Positions 43,601 through 53,580 are shown, counted from the stretch's first letter. The stretch: 64,000 nucleotides of DNA from Bacteroidales bacterium (GCA_017545365.1 JAFWOP010000029.1:1-64000); one strand, 5' to 3'. Made by a program: numbers and translations. Notes: generated from the sequence alone by a model not told the origin.

Positions 43601-45151
43601 CTACCACTGCGAGGCTTTGAGGAAGAGACGGTTCCAGCGGGGACGACGATGGTCTTTGTCCCACGAGAAGACGACCCTGCTGGCCTTGCCTACGATGTGG
43701 TCTTCGGGTACGAAGCCCCAGAAACGGCTGTCGGCGGAGTTGTGGCGGTTGTCGCCCATCATCCAGTAGTAGTCCATCTTGCAGGTGTATGAGGTGGTCG
43801 CTTCGCCGTTGATGTATATGGTGCCGTCTTTGACTTCCAAGGTGTTGCCTTCGTAGACTTCGATAAGTCGGCGGTAGAGGGGCAGGGTCTTTTCGTCCAG
43901 CTCCAGCCGCTCGCCCTTGGCGGGTATGTGGATGGGGCCGAAGTTGTCTACACTCCAGTGGTAGCCGTCGGCATGGGGGAAGAGGTCGCGGTCCTCTTCG
44001 CCGGCAGGATAGGTGACGGGGAGGACTTCAACGACGTCGGGTCGCGCTTCGAGTTCGGCGGCCTCGGTTCTGGTCAGGGGCAGACGGTAGTGCGAGGTGC
44101 CTTCGTACATCATCCGTGTCAGGGAGTTGTCGTAGTCTTCTTTGCTCACACCCATCTTGTCGAGTATTCTGCCCACATTGAGGCCGGGTGCGAAGAGGAC
44201 GTCGTAGGTCTGCTGGCTGGCAACAGGTGATGGAAGTGGTTTGCCGTTGATGAAGATTTGCTGGTCGACGATTTTCACGTCTTCGCCGGGCAGTCCTATG
44301 CAGCGTTTGATGAAGTTTTCGCGTTTGTCCACAGGCCGCACACGGATGTGGTTTTCTACCAGCTGGTTTCCTACGGGCAAACGGCGGGCGTTCCACACGG
44401 TCTCGCGGCCCATCTCGCGCACTAGGTCGTAATAGCTACGGTTGCTCTGCCATGCGGTGCACATGGTGTCGCCGTCGGGGAAATTAAACACTACGGCGTC
44501 GAAGCGTTGCACCTTGCCCAATCCCCAATAGCGGTGGTAGGGCAGCTGGATCCATTTGAGGTAGGACTCGCGCTGTCCGCCCGACAGGGGCATGACGTTG
44601 TGTACCAGGGGTACGGAGAGGGGTGTCATCATCACACGGGGGCCATAGGCTATCTTGGAGACCATCAGATAGTCGCCCGTCAGCAGCGACTTCTCCATGG
44701 AGCTGGAGGGTATGTTGTAGAATTCCAACACCATGCCTCGGATGATGACGGCAGCGATGAGGGCGAAGACGATGGCATCCAGCCAGTCGCGGGCGTTGCT
44801 GACCTTAGCAGGCGGGTCTTCGACGGGGTCGTGGTACTGCATCTTGTTCAATCCCAAGAAGGGCAGGTATATGAAGGGGAAAAGCACGGCGAAGGTCTGT
44901 TCCCAGAAGTTGTAGCGGTGGAACACCTTGGCGGTTTCCACCACCAAGAGCAGGAACATGAAGATGTTGATGGCGGGGATGAGGAAATAGACATACCACT
45001 TCCATCCTTTGCCACACAGCTTTATCCATACTACTATATTGTAAATCGGCACTAGGGCCTTCCACGGGGCGACCCCAGCTTTTTTGAATACGAACCACAG
45101 GCCTACAAGGCAGCCCACAAAGTACAGAATCAACAGAATGTCGTACAGCAT
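43601..45151 (-). CDS. lepB: Signal peptidase I with N-terminal membrane extension
   Basis: 516 residues. The N-terminal 110 residues contain four hydrophobic helices (DUF5684-like in layout), a Bacteroidota feature, then a further membrane anchor. The catalytic Ser lies in [11 protein letters not shown] near residue 150, the general-base Lys in [15 protein letters not shown], and box E is [16 protein letters not shown] long insertion (about 290-420) separates the two catalytic halves, larger than in E. coli LepB. It cleaves signal peptides on the outer face of the inner membrane. The 283-bp gap below it contains no gene I can support. Confidence 0.94.
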   Translation of the reverse strand: MLYDILLILYFVGCLVGLWFVFKKAGVAPWKALVPIYNIVVWIKLCGKGWKWYVYFLIPAINIFMFLLLVVETAKVFHRYNFWEQTFAVLFPFIYLPFLGLNKMQYHDPVEDPPAKVSNARDWLDAIVFALIAAVIIRGMVLEFYNIPSSSMEKSLLTGDYLMVSKIAYGPRVMMTPLSVPLVHNVMPLSGGQRESYLKWIQLPYHRYWGLGKVQRFDAVVFNFPDGDTMCTAWQSNRSYYDLVREMGRETVWNARRLPVGNQLVENHIRVRPVDKRENFIKRCIGLPGEDVKIVDQQIFINGKPLPSPVASQQTYDVLFAPGLNVGRILDKMGVSKEDYDNSLTRMMYEGTSHYRLPLTRTEAAELEARPDVVEVLPVTYPAGEEDRDLFPHADGYHWSVDNFGPIHIPAKGERLELDEKTLPLYRRLIEVYEGNTLEVKDGTIYINGEATTSYTCKMDYYWMMGDNRHNSADSRFWGFVPEDHIVGKASRVVFSWDKDHRRPRWNRLFLKASQW

Positions 45152-45231
45152 TGTCAGTTTTAATGTTTTATTCGTTTGATATTGAAATATGTCGGGGCAG
45201 TTCTCGTGCCAGCCGAATTAGCTATATAACG

Positions 45232-46380
45232 TTAATCCCTTTTAAATATTGCATCCACCGCTTCTAATAGTATCTTTTTCTCGTTTTCCCAGCACAGCTC
45301 CCTTCTTGCTTCGGCGAAACGGCGCTCTTTCTCTTCACCTGGCATCTCACGCCAGAGGGTGAGTGTCTTGCTTATAGTGTCTGCCAGGCGGTTGATGTAC
45401 GCTTCGTAGGCCTGACCCTCTTTCACATGCGGACAGGCTTCTGTGACGGTTCCGACTCCGTAATGCTCCAGCACCTCTCTGATTGCCTCAAACCCTGTTG
45501 CCAGAATAGGGACACCGGCATGTATAAAGTCGCCAATTCTGTTGGGCAGCGCGCACTGATAGCTCAGACCCAGCTCTTCCAGCAGGCAGAGGCCTAAATC
45601 TGCCTCACCAGTGATTGCATGCAGTCTTTCGGGCGTCACACGTCCTAGGAATTCTATCCTCCCGCCCCACGGCTTCTTCTCGGCATAGTCTTTCAGCTCG
45701 TCCAGCAGGTCGCCATCGCCCGCCACGGTCAGCCGACAGTCGGGCAAAAGGTTCATAACATCTATCAATTCACGTACTCCGCGTCCCACATTCACCGCAC
45801 CTTGGTACAGCAGCATGGTCTTCTCTCCCACCCTTCTGGTTGTCGGCAGGGGGGTGGAACTCACGGGTACGTTGCGCAACACCTTCATCACTATCCCATA
45901 GCGGCGGCCATAGGCTTCGGCCACAGGTCGGCTCACCGTAAACGCCACCGTCACATAGGGCAGACACCAGCTCTCCACCCATCGCCACACTCGCCGAACA
46001 GCAGGTTTCCCCACTAGTTCCGGCACATCGGGGAAAAGCTCGTGGGCATCGAAGGCTAGCGGCTTTCGGCGGAGACGAGCCGCCCAACAGCAAGCCAGCA
46101 GGGTGTCACTGTCATTGGCATAGAACAGATCGGCACGCATCACAAGCAGCCGCATCAGCAGTCGCAGGTTGTATTCGGCATAGAACAATGCCGAGCGTCG
46201 GAACAAGAGGCGCATCCGAACACACTTATACTGACGAGGGACCAGCCGTGGACTCTCCTTCAGCCGACGGCCCACCAGGGTGACAGCATACCCCGCCTCA
46301 TGTAATGCGGCACACGTGCGGCCGACCCGCTGGTCGGTCGCCAAGTCGTTGGTCACTGCCATGATGATATGTTTTGCCAT
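45232..46380 (-). CDS. GT4-like glycosyltransferase
   Basis: 382 residues from the ATG at 46380 (MAKHIIMAVTNDLATDQRV). The N-terminal region with TDQRVGRTCAALHEAGYAV and AFDAHELFPD, and the C-terminal VLRNVP, LLYQGAVNVGRGV, GDGDLLDELK, EFLGRV and ALPNRIGDFIHAGVP, place it with GT-B family 4 enzymes that act on surface polysaccharides or lipid-linked sugars. Its own -7 element lies at 46414-46421. Substrate unknown. Confidence 0.85.
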   Translation of the reverse strand: MAKHIIMAVTNDLATDQRVGRTCAALHEAGYAVTLVGRRLKESPRLVPRQYKCVRMRLLFRRSALFYAEYNLRLLMRLLVMRADLFYANDSDTLLACCWAARLRRKPLAFDAHELFPDVPELVGKPAVRRVWRWVESWCLPYVTVAFTVSRPVAEAYGRRYGIVMKVLRNVPVSSTPLPTTRRVGEKTMLLYQGAVNVGRGVRELIDVMNLLPDCRLTVAGDGDLLDELKDYAEKKPWGGRIEFLGRVTPERLHAITGEADLGLCLLEELGLSYQCALPNRIGDFIHAGVPILATGFEAIREVLEHYGVGTVTEACPHVKEGQAYEAYINRLADTISKTLTLWREMPGEEKERRFAEARRELCWENEKKILLEAVDAIFKRD

Positions 46381-46413
46381 CGTCGATACCTTTTTAGACC
46401 ATTCAGTAACGCA

Positions 46414-46421
46414 CAAATGTA
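46414..46421 (-). promoter_or_regulatory. -7 element of the GT4-like gene
   Basis: Minus-strand TACATTTG followed by T, 33 nt before the ATG at 46380. Confidence 0.45.
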
Positions 46422-46541
46422 CATAATCGTATTTCCAATATGCAAAAAAATGAGAACTGAGTATTCTCCGGGTGCAACAATATAGTAGGGGCAGACAGTG
46501 GTATCTGCCCCCTACAACTCTCAATTTTCAGATTCTCTAAC

Positions 46542-47912
46542 CTATTGAACCAGCAGCCGTTTGGTGGCAGTGCCGGCGGGGGTGCGCACCAGTAGCACGT
46601 AGGCCCCTTTCGGCCAGGAGGTGACGTCGAAGGTGGCCTTCCGGCCCTCTGCAGACTGGTCCATCACTTTCTCGCCACGCACGTCGTAGGCCTCCACGCG
46701 GCGGATGACGTAGGACGAGTTCACCAGCACGCTGCCGCTGGCAGGGTTAGGCATCAGCTGCACGAAGCGCGACAGGTCGTCCTCCGCCTCCGGCACGCCG
46801 ATGTCGCCGTGCCCCTCTTGGTGGTGCAGGGTGAAGCGCAGGGGAGTGCTCCACTCGCTGTAGCGCAGCGTGTCGTACTCGTGGCACACCGCCCTCACGT
46901 AAGCTATCATCTGGGTGTCGGCATACGAGGCATCCGAAAAGACCCACCTGTTGGTGCGCAGAGGCACTATCGCGCTGCGAGTCTCGAAGTCGGCCTCCGG
47001 CCCGTACCACAGCTGGTACTCCGGGTGTAGGCTGTCGTAGTCCCACTGCACGGTCACTGTGTCGGTGTAGCTGCCCCGCACAAACAGGCCGCTCACCCGC
47101 GGACATTCGGGAGCGTTGGCAAACGACGTGTCCACCACCTCGATGATGGGCAAGATCATCAGGAACTGGTTCGACGGCATCCAGTGCCATTCGCCTTGAA
47201 TTCCATTATCATAGTGGCGAAGCTTCCAAAATGCAGGGGAAATACAGGCAGTGTCTTCTGGATCCCATGTCGGTTTAAAAACAATATAGTTGTTATCACT
47301 AGCAGTATATGGCTCTGGAGAAAATATATGTAATAAACCATAGCAAGTGCCACCTACATAGAACGAATCATATACGGTAATAGGCTTGTCGAAATAATAG
47401 TCATAAATCTTTATTGCGTAAGGAGTCACGTCTGCATAATAATAGGTGGAAATTCCATCTATATTACTATTGTTGTGGCAGTTAATTGTATTAACCATGT
47501 AACTCCCATCTGGCCTTCCTGCCGTGTCAGACTCGTCCCACTGGACTTGAGCCTTTAGTGTGAACGAGTCTGGAGTAGCTTCATAAAGCAAGAGATACTC
47601 TGACGGGGCATTAGGGCTAATTTGTGCTCTTATTAAGCAAACATGCGCAGAGAGCCCTACCAACTTCATGCCGGCGGGGTTGTCGGTATAATTGTATTGA
47701 AGTAAGTCGTCACGGCATAGCACCCCCCTCGTATAGGGACGACAAGGGTGGGGGTAAAAAATTTTGCCATTATGTATAGGGTCCTCCATGACCCATGCGT
47801 CGTAATCGAATTGCCAATAGGGGACATATGAGGTGTCCCTGAAGGTGTGGGACTGGGCCGAAACTCCCGCCGCAGCCAGCACACATATCATTATCAAAAG
47901 TGCCTTTTTCAT
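46542..47912 (-). CDS. Secreted protein with a type IX sorting tail
   Basis: 456 residues. Signal peptide MKKALLIMICVLAAAGVSAQ; a fibronectin-III-like segment near residues 275-370 (VSGLFVRGSYTDTVTVQWDYD); then a C-terminal T9SS type A sorting domain (PNPASGSVLVNSSY, VEAYDVRGEKVMDQS, GAYVLLVRT). The tail directs export across the outer membrane by the type IX system, of which PorW is encoded 10 kb to the left. The first 270 residues match no family I know; they are rich in Asp, Tyr and Trp. GC content drops in the middle (47160-47660), possibly an exchanged segment. Confidence 0.88.
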   Translation of the reverse strand: MKKALLIMICVLAAAGVSAQSHTFRDTSYVPYWQFDYDAWVMEDPIHNGKIFYPHPCRPYTRGVLCRDDLLQYNYTDNPAGMKLVGLSAHVCLIRAQISPNAPSEYLLLYEATPDSFTLKAQVQWDESDTAGRPDGSYMVNTINCHNNSNIDGISTYYYADVTPYAIKIYDYYFDKPITVYDSFYVGGTCYGLLHIFSPEPYTASDNNYIVFKPTWDPEDTACISPAFWKLRHYDNGIQGEWHWMPSNQFLMILPIIEVVDTSFANAPECPRVSGLFVRGSYTDTVTVQWDYDSLHPEYQLWYGPEADFETRSAIVPLRTNRWVFSDASYADTQMIAYVRAVCHEYDTLRYSEWSTPLRFTLHHQEGHGDIGVPEAEDDLSRFVQLMPNPASGSVLVNSSYVIRRVEAYDVRGEKVMDQSAEGRKATFDVTSWPKGAYVLLVRTPAGTATKRLLVQ

Positions 47913-47949
47913 ATTTATTAATACTTTATAGTTTCACATTTTATGGTAT

Positions 47950-49365
47950 CTAATTGCATATCACATCCTTATTAATGTCTTTTACTTCAAATGGCATATC
48001 ACCCATTAAGGTATCTGGCACATTCATATTGGTCGCCATAGCAGGTTCGTTAAACGTGGCTGTCTTTTCCACACAATATATGGCATCTGACTGTCCACAG
48101 CTAGGCATAGTGGTGAGATTTTCCATAAAGAGAGTCAGCGGGCCTATGTTAGTCATATTTCCAGAAGAAACAAAGGCATCCGATGTGTTTCCAAAAAGAT
48201 CCATGGCATGGAAATTGTAACTCGGCAGGTATCGGCCGTAGTATGTGCCTGTTGTCAGTGTGGGGAGCGGGAACTGGTAGATGATGCTCGACAGGCTGCC
48301 CATCCCGCCGTCAAAATCGTTCAGCACCATCAGCCGCTTCAGCGAAGGAGAATATCGGACGTCGCGCATCTTCCATTTCGAGGTTGGCTGTCGAACTATT
48401 TGGGCATTCAGTGCCTGCTGTAGCGTCGCCAGCCCGCCAGAAATTCTGAAGGTCTTTACCGCAAGGCCCTCTTGGGGCGAGTCGGTGTAGTGGTACGCCA
48501 CGGCAAAATCGTTGTTGTCCAACGCCGTCGCCATCACTGCTTCATCCACCTTCAGGTCCCAAAATTTCTGCCCGGTAGTGATGGCGTAATATGCCCAAGG
48601 AAGGTAAGGAGGAATCGTGACCCATGTCGGCGTAAGGAAGCTGTTTTTGGGGTATATCCGCAGCACCAATAGCGAGTCAATGTTGTTCCGTGCCACCGCC
48701 ACTATATGCTTCTTCATGGCGATAATGTCAGTGTACTCCTCCTTCCCATGTTTGTTGTAGATTATGATGTTGTTCCACGACCCTCCCCAATAGGACGCAC
48801 AACCGACACCCACACGCGGTTGGGTATCACTTACAATGTAGTTCTTTGCAATGTATGCAACCTTGTTGTATCCGCTGCTGTCGAACACTGCCATCCGGAT
48901 GACGTCTGTTATCTGATTCTGACAATAACCGCCACCAAGAAGAGGGTCAATAAAACAGTCGGGCATCAGGGTTGGCAGGGGCACCATCCATCGGTAATAG
49001 CCTGTCCCGTTGTAGAAGTCCTGGATGTCAAAACAGGCTAATAGGCCGCGTGGGGTACCAGCCAACATATAATGCCCGCAGAGGAAGACGCTGTCGTGCA
49101 GGATGCGGAAGTCGTTCACCGTCGCATCCTGCGGGACGTCTATACTAAGAACGACGGACGTGGCCTCGTCCACTAACAAAAAATGCTTGTCCTTGAATTC
49201 CCTGTTACAGGCATACACGATGCTGATATCGTTCTTCCAATATCGTACAATCGAAGTGTCCGACTCATTCTCCGGAATCTGGCTTACCAGGCTTTGACCC
49301 CTCGCCGCACATAGTGGCAGCAATAGTAGGAATAATACAAAAGTCTTAATAGCAATGTTTTTCAT
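47950..49365 (-). CDS. Exported protein of unknown function
   Basis: 471 residues from the ATG at 49365 (MKNIAIKTFVLFLLLLPLCAARGQ, a signal peptide). The mature part resembles a chain of blade-like segments (SIVYACNREFKDKHFLLVD, DSVFLCGHYMLAG, KKHIVAVARNNIDSLLVLRIYP, NDFAVAYHYTD), which suggests a beta-propeller, but I cannot assign a family. No T9SS tail is visible. It has its own -7 element (49402-49409), and the T9SS-tail gene follows after 37 nt, so they may be expressed together. Confidence 0.7.
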   Translation of the reverse strand: MKNIAIKTFVLFLLLLPLCAARGQSLVSQIPENESDTSIVRYWKNDISIVYACNREFKDKHFLLVDEATSVVLSIDVPQDATVNDFRILHDSVFLCGHYMLAGTPRGLLACFDIQDFYNGTGYYRWMVPLPTLMPDCFIDPLLGGGYCQNQITDVIRMAVFDSSGYNKVAYIAKNYIVSDTQPRVGVGCASYWGGSWNNIIIYNKHGKEEYTDIIAMKKHIVAVARNNIDSLLVLRIYPKNSFLTPTWVTIPPYLPWAYYAITTGQKFWDLKVDEAVMATALDNNDFAVAYHYTDSPQEGLAVKTFRISGGLATLQQALNAQIVRQPTSKWKMRDVRYSPSLKRLMVLNDFDGGMGSLSSIIYQFPLPTLTTGTYYGRYLPSYNFHAMDLFGNTSDAFVSSGNMTNIGPLTLFMENLTTMPSCGQSDAIYCVEKTATFNEPAMATNMNVPDTLMGDMPFEVKDINKDVICN

Positions 49366-49401
49366 AACAATAAGAAATTGATTAACACTATAATTCTTTT
49401 G

Positions 49402-49409
49402 CAAAAATA
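49402..49409 (-). promoter_or_regulatory. -7 element of the exported-protein pair
   Basis: Minus-strand TATTTTTG followed by C, 37 nt before the ATG at 49365. Confidence 0.55.
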
Positions 49410-49518
49410 CAAAAAAAAGTGAGTGCTTGCAAAAAAAAATGTTAAAAGTGGGGAAAATATAGGGGAAGACGTTGGAATACAGGCTGTTTTGATTACATAT
49501 GGCTCTGTAAGAAAAATC

Positions 49519-49560
49519 CCATTGCCTTTAAAACGTGGTCTGGCGTTTAAAAGGCAATGG
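49519..49560. repeat. 17-bp inverted repeat in the gap before priA
   Basis: Arms 49519-49535 and 49544-49560 pair with a single mismatch around an 8-nt loop. It occupies the middle of a 71-codon plus-strand frame (49423-49638) that I do not accept as a gene. Confidence 0.6.
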
Positions 49561-49625
49561 AGAAATGAAGATGCAATGCAATCCTATAGGGAACTTCTAG
49601 AAATTGTCCTGAAAGGGCTAAGACA

Positions 49626-49720
49626 GATACAGCTGTAGGCATCGCCTACAGCTGTATCAGCACAATACAATTACGCCTTGTAAGGGCAAAACACTAAACT
49701 ACAATTCCTTTAAAACATTA
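49626..49720 (+). repeat. Dispersed palindromic intergenic repeat, copy B
   Basis: Begins with a perfect 15-bp inverted repeat (49626-49640 with 49644-49658) containing CTGTAGGC/GCCTACAG, followed by CAGCACAATACAA, ACGCCTTGTAAGGGCAAAAC and ACTAAA. Aligns with copy A (41170-41317, opposite strand). Confidence 0.65.
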
Positions 49721-49750
49721 TATCTTTTCTCAAATCTCATTTTTTTTGTG

Positions 49751-49758
49751 TATCTTTG
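49751..49758 (+). promoter_or_regulatory. -7 element of priA
   Basis: TATCTTTG followed by C, directly after TTTTTTTGTG; the same layout precedes ruvX. Confidence 0.55.
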
Positions 49759-49817
49759 CAATAAGTTTTACATTGATGCGTTTTATATTTTTACTGCTCC
49801 ACATATCAACATTAAAA

Positions 49818-52316
49818 ATGACCACATACTTCGTCGACGTCATCCTGCCCCTCCATATCCGCGGCACCTACACTTACCGGGTGCCACAGGAGTATAATGA
49901 CGTTGTGTCCGTGGGGCAGCGGGTGGTGGTGCAGTTCGGCCCTAAACGGCTTTATTCGGCCATCGTGCGCCGCATCCATCAGGAGGCTCCTCACTACAGA
50001 GTTAAATACATCCTCTCCATCCTCGATGCCGAACCCATCGTGGGGGAACCGCAGATACGCTTTTGGGAGTGGCTGGCGGAATACTATATGTGCTATGTGG
50101 GCGACGTGATGGCCATTGCCATCCCCTCAGTCTTCCGCCTTGCCAGCGAGTCGTCGGTCTCTATCCATCCTGATTTCTCTGGCGAATTGTCCAACCTCTC
50201 CGACAACGAGTTGCGCATCGTACAACTGCTTACAGACCATCCGGTGATGACCGTCGACGACATCAGCCGCGCCATCGGTGCGCAGAAGATGATGCCCATC
50301 ATCAACACCATGATTGAGCGCGAGATTATCGTGCTGAACGAGGAACTGCACCAACGCTTCGTGCCACGCATGTCACAGTATGTGACCCTCGACGAGCAGT
50401 ACCGCGCCCCCCTTCGGGCCAAGGAGCTGTTCGACTCGCTTGAAAAGAAGAAGAACGCGGCCAAGCAGGTGGACGTGATGCTGCAGTTTATGAGGCTGAG
50501 CCAATATGGAGCCACGCCGGTGTCCAAACGGGTGCTGATGAACCCCGACAGCGGGAACCCGCTCTCCGATTCGGCACTCAACACGCTAGTGAAGAACGGC
50601 ATCCTGCACTTTGAAGCGCGTGAGGAATCGCGGCTTGAACGCTACGACAGCACCACCAGCCCTGAGACCATTAGACTTAACGAAGAACAACAGGCAGCCT
50701 ACGACTACCTCACCAGCACACCCCATGCCGTGTCGCTGCTGCACGGCGTCACTTCGTCGGGTAAAACGGAGGTGTACATACGCCTCATCGACCAAGTGGT
50801 GCGCGAGGGTCATCAGGTGCTTTTCCTATTGCCCGAGATAGCCCTCACAACCCAGATTATCAACCGTCTGAGGAAGTATTTCGGCGACTTGGTAGGCGTA
50901 TACCATTCCCGTTTCAGCAGCTCGCAGCGGGCCGAGGTGTGGACCCGCACCCAGACGTCCGACCCCAACCAACGTTTTCAGGTGCTGCTGGGAGCCCGCA
51001 GCGCGCTCTTCCTTCCATTCCAGGACTTGGCGCTGGTCATCGTGGACGAAGAGCACGACGCGTCGTACAAGCAGTACGACCCCGCACCCCGCTACAATGG
51101 GCGCGACGCAGCCATCTACCTAGCCCACCTGTGGAGCGCACGCACCGTTCTGGGCTCCGCCACCCCCTCAATCGAGAGCTATTTCAACGCCCAACAGGGC
51201 AAATACGGCCTCTGTCGGATGACACGCCGCTACGGCGGCCTACTGATGCCCGAGGTGATGTGTGCCGACATGAAGGAGGAGTCGGCCCGCATACGACGGC
51301 AACGAGGCGACCGTGCCGCCAACTCATTACATTTCTCGCAGTTCCTCATCCAGCACATACAGGAAGCCCTTGACAACCACGAGCAGGTCATCCTCTTCCA
51401 AAACCGTCGTGGGTTCTCGCTGCGCATCGAGTGCGACGACTGCCACTGGATGCCACAGTGCCAGCATTGCGACGTGTCGTTGGTATACCACAAAGCCACC
51501 AACAGCATGCGTTGCCACTACTGCGGCTACTCCATACCACTGCCGACCGAGTGCCCCGCCTGCCACAGCCACCACCTCACCATGAAGGGCTTCGGCACCG
51601 AGCGCATCGAAGACGACCTCAGCATCCTCTTCCCAAAAGCCCGCGTAGCGCGCATGGACCTCGACTCCACCTCACAGAAAAACCGCCACATGGAGATTAT
51701 CAACGACTTCCAAGACCGCCGCATCGACATCCTGGTGGGCACGCAGATGGTGACCAAGGGGCTCGACTTCGACCACGTGAGCGTGGTGGGCATCGTGAGT
51801 GCCGACAACCTCATCTATTTCCCCGACTTCCGAGCCTTCGAACGGGCCTTCCAGCAGATGACGCAGGTGAGCGGTCGCGCCGGCCGCCACGGCCATCGGG
51901 GCAAGGTGATTATTCAGACCTACAACCCTTACCATCAGGCCATACGCAACGTGATTGACAACGACTATGCTGCGATGTACGAAAGCCAAATCACCGAGCG
52001 CCGCGTTTTCCGCTACCCCCCCTACTACCGCCTTATCGAAATCACGCTGAAGCACCGCGACAGCGACCTGCTGAACGCGTCGGCGGCCACCTATGCAGCA
52101 CAGCTGCGCAGCGTGTTCGGCACCCGTGTGATGGGGCCGGAATATCCCAATGTGAGCCGTATCAGAGGGCTGTATCTCAAAAAAATAATTCTCCGCTTCG
52201 AGCGCACCGAGGCCATCGCCGAGGCCAAACGCATCATCATCGATATGGCCGACAAGCTGAAAACCGACAAGTCGCTCTCTTCCCTACAGATACACTTCGA
52301 CGTAGACCCTCAATAG
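49818..52316 (+). CDS. priA: Primosomal replication-restart helicase PriA
   Basis: 832 residues from the ATG at 49818 (MTTYFVDVILPLHIRG); the longer frame adds residues from the promoter region. The 3'-DNA-binding N-terminal domain has PLHIRGTYTYRVP and VGQRVVVQFGP. Walker A is GVTSSGKTEVY, the DEEH box VDEEHDASYKQYDP, and the zinc-binding Cys set lies between the helicase lobes (CDDCHWMPQCQHC, CHYCGYSIPLPTECPAC). It reloads the replicative helicase at stalled forks. Helicase motifs V and VI (GTQMVTKGLDFD, QVSGRAGRHG) are intact. Confidence 0.96.
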   Translation: MTTYFVDVILPLHIRGTYTYRVPQEYNDVVSVGQRVVVQFGPKRLYSAIVRRIHQEAPHYRVKYILSILDAEPIVGEPQIRFWEWLAEYYMCYVGDVMAIAIPSVFRLASESSVSIHPDFSGELSNLSDNELRIVQLLTDHPVMTVDDISRAIGAQKMMPIINTMIEREIIVLNEELHQRFVPRMSQYVTLDEQYRAPLRAKELFDSLEKKKNAAKQVDVMLQFMRLSQYGATPVSKRVLMNPDSGNPLSDSALNTLVKNGILHFEAREESRLERYDSTTSPETIRLNEEQQAAYDYLTSTPHAVSLLHGVTSSGKTEVYIRLIDQVVREGHQVLFLLPEIALTTQIINRLRKYFGDLVGVYHSRFSSSQRAEVWTRTQTSDPNQRFQVLLGARSALFLPFQDLALVIVDEEHDASYKQYDPAPRYNGRDAAIYLAHLWSARTVLGSATPSIESYFNAQQGKYGLCRMTRRYGGLLMPEVMCADMKEESARIRRQRGDRAANSLHFSQFLIQHIQEALDNHEQVILFQNRRGFSLRIECDDCHWMPQCQHCDVSLVYHKATNSMRCHYCGYSIPLPTECPACHSHHLTMKGFGTERIEDDLSILFPKARVARMDLDSTSQKNRHMEIINDFQDRRIDILVGTQMVTKGLDFDHVSVVGIVSADNLIYFPDFRAFERAFQQMTQVSGRAGRHGHRGKVIIQTYNPYHQAIRNVIDNDYAAMYESQITERRVFRYPPYYRLIEITLKHRDSDLLNASAATYAAQLRSVFGTRVMGPEYPNVSRIRGLYLKKIILRFERTEAIAEAKRIIIDMADKLKTDKSLSSLQIHFDVDPQ

Positions 52317-52422
52317 GTTAGAGGAATGTCTGGATTCGTTAATTATTGAGTCTTTGATGCACCAAGACTAACATATTAACACATTAACACGTCAACACAT
52401 TCAAAATATCAATTTTTTTGTG

Positions 52423-52430
52423 TATCTTTG
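52423..52430 (+). promoter_or_regulatory. -7 element of ruvX
   Basis: TATCTTTG followed by C, after TTTTTTTGTG, 24 nt before the ruvX ATG. Confidence 0.55.
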
Positions 52431-52454
52431 CACGCTAAAACTGTATATATAAAA

Positions 52455-52868
52455 ATGGGAAGAATCCTTGCAATCGACTATGGCATAAAGCGTACCGGCA
52501 TCGCGGTGACTGACCCCGAACGCATCATTGCGACAGGTTTGACCACCGTGAACACCCCTTTGCTGATGCAATGGCTGCAGGACTACTGCAAAAAAGAGCT
52601 GGTGGATATCTTCGTGGTGGGCGAGCCCAAGCACATGGACAACACCCCCTCGCAGTCGGCCCGTATCATAGAACCCTTTGTACAGAAACTGGCCGAGCTG
52701 TTCCCCGGCAAGGAGATTGCCCGCATCGACGAGCGATTCACCTCCAAGATGGCCTTCCAAGCCATGATCGACGGCGGACTGAAGAAGAAACAACGGCAGG
52801 ACAAGGCGATGGTAGACCAGGTGAGCGCCACAATCATGCTGCAAGACTATATGAGAAGTATGAGTTAA
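52455..52868 (+). CDS. ruvX: RuvX/YqgF-family Holliday-junction-type nuclease
   Basis: 137 residues from ATG at 52455 (MGRILAIDYG); a slightly longer frame would begin inside the promoter. The RNase H-like fold has the first catalytic Asp in AIDYGIKRTGIAVTD, the Glu in VVGEPKH and the late Asp in IDERFTSK followed by DQVSATIML. In E. coli the family trims the 5' end of pre-16S rRNA. It leads a plus-strand run that includes def, a lipoprotein and mutL, although long hairpin-forming gaps separate some of them. Confidence 0.92.
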   Translation: MGRILAIDYGIKRTGIAVTDPERIIATGLTTVNTPLLMQWLQDYCKKELVDIFVVGEPKHMDNTPSQSARIIEPFVQKLAELFPGKEIARIDERFTSKMAFQAMIDGGLKKKQRQDKAMVDQVSATIMLQDYMRSMS

Positions 52869-52873
52869 CAACT

Positions 52874-52990
52874 AAATGAATGCTTGAATGTTTGATTGTG
52901 TTAATGCTTGAGTAAATGCTTGAATGTTTGATTATGTAAGTACCTAAGTAATAGCACTCAAACAATCAAGCAATCAAACAATCAAACATT
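52874..52990. repeat. Imperfect long inverted repeat of slippery words
   Basis: The left half repeats GAATGCTTGAATGTTTGATT-type words; the right half carries the complementary CAATCAAACAATCAAACATTC-type words. The two can fold into a long imperfect hairpin between ruvX and def. Similar sequences occur at 54134-54255 and, in related form, at 52340-52405 and 12054-12104. Confidence 0.6.
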
Positions 52991-53022
52991 CCTCTAACCC
53001 TTATTAAGTAAACATAAACGAT

Positions 53023-53580
53023 ATGATATATCCAATTATAGGCCTCGGCCACCCCACATTGCGCAAAGTGGCGCAACCCATCGACAAAGACTATCCCGAC
53101 TTGCAACAGTTGATAGCCGATATGTATGAAACCATGTATGCCGCCGACGGCGTGGGCCTTGCCGCCCCGCAAATCGACCTCTCGATACGGCTGGCCGTGA
53201 TAGGCTTCCGCCCCTACGACGAGAAGACCGACACCTACGGCCCCGTGGTCGAGCAGCACACGCTTATCAACCCCGAGATTCTTGAGTACAAAGGTGAGAA
53301 ACAGTACTTCAACGAGGGCTGTCTCAGCGTCCCCGACATCCATGAGGATGTGCTGCGCACCGAGGCTGTAGTGGTGCGCTGGTACGATGAGAACTGGCAG
53401 CTGCACGAGGAAGAGTTGCACGGCATGTTCGCCCGCGTGGCCCAGCACGAAATCGACCACCTCGAAGGCAAGGTCTTTACCGACCGACTCAGCACCCTCC
53501 GCCGCACCATGCTCAAACGCAAAATCAACGACGTGGTCACCGGCAAGGTGCGTACCAACTACAGAATGAAAAGAAAGTAA
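53023..53580 (+). CDS. def: Peptide deformylase
   Basis: 185 residues. Removes the formyl group from new proteins using a metal ion. The three family motifs are DGVGLAAPQI, EGCLSVPDI (metal Cys) and QHEIDHLEGKVF (two metal His and the catalytic Glu). Length fits bacterial type 1 enzymes. It is followed at 21 nt by a lipoprotein gene on the same strand. Confidence 0.96.
   Translation: MIYPIIGLGHPTLRKVAQPIDKDYPDLQQLIADMYETMYAADGVGLAAPQIDLSIRLAVIGFRPYDEKTDTYGPVVEQHTLINPEILEYKGEKQYFNEGCLSVPDIHEDVLRTEAVVVRWYDENWQLHEEELHGMFARVAQHEIDHLEGKVFTDRLSTLRRTMLKRKINDVVTGKVRTNYRMKRK

Noticed and set aside
49423..49638. 71-codon plus-strand frame before priA
   Set aside because: It spans a 17-bp inverted repeat and the start of the dispersed repeat; no family resemblance and no start signal of its own.
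52874..52990. CRISPR-like array
   Set aside because: The words are short, irregular and mutually complementary rather than direct repeats with unique spacers; no cas genes are nearby.
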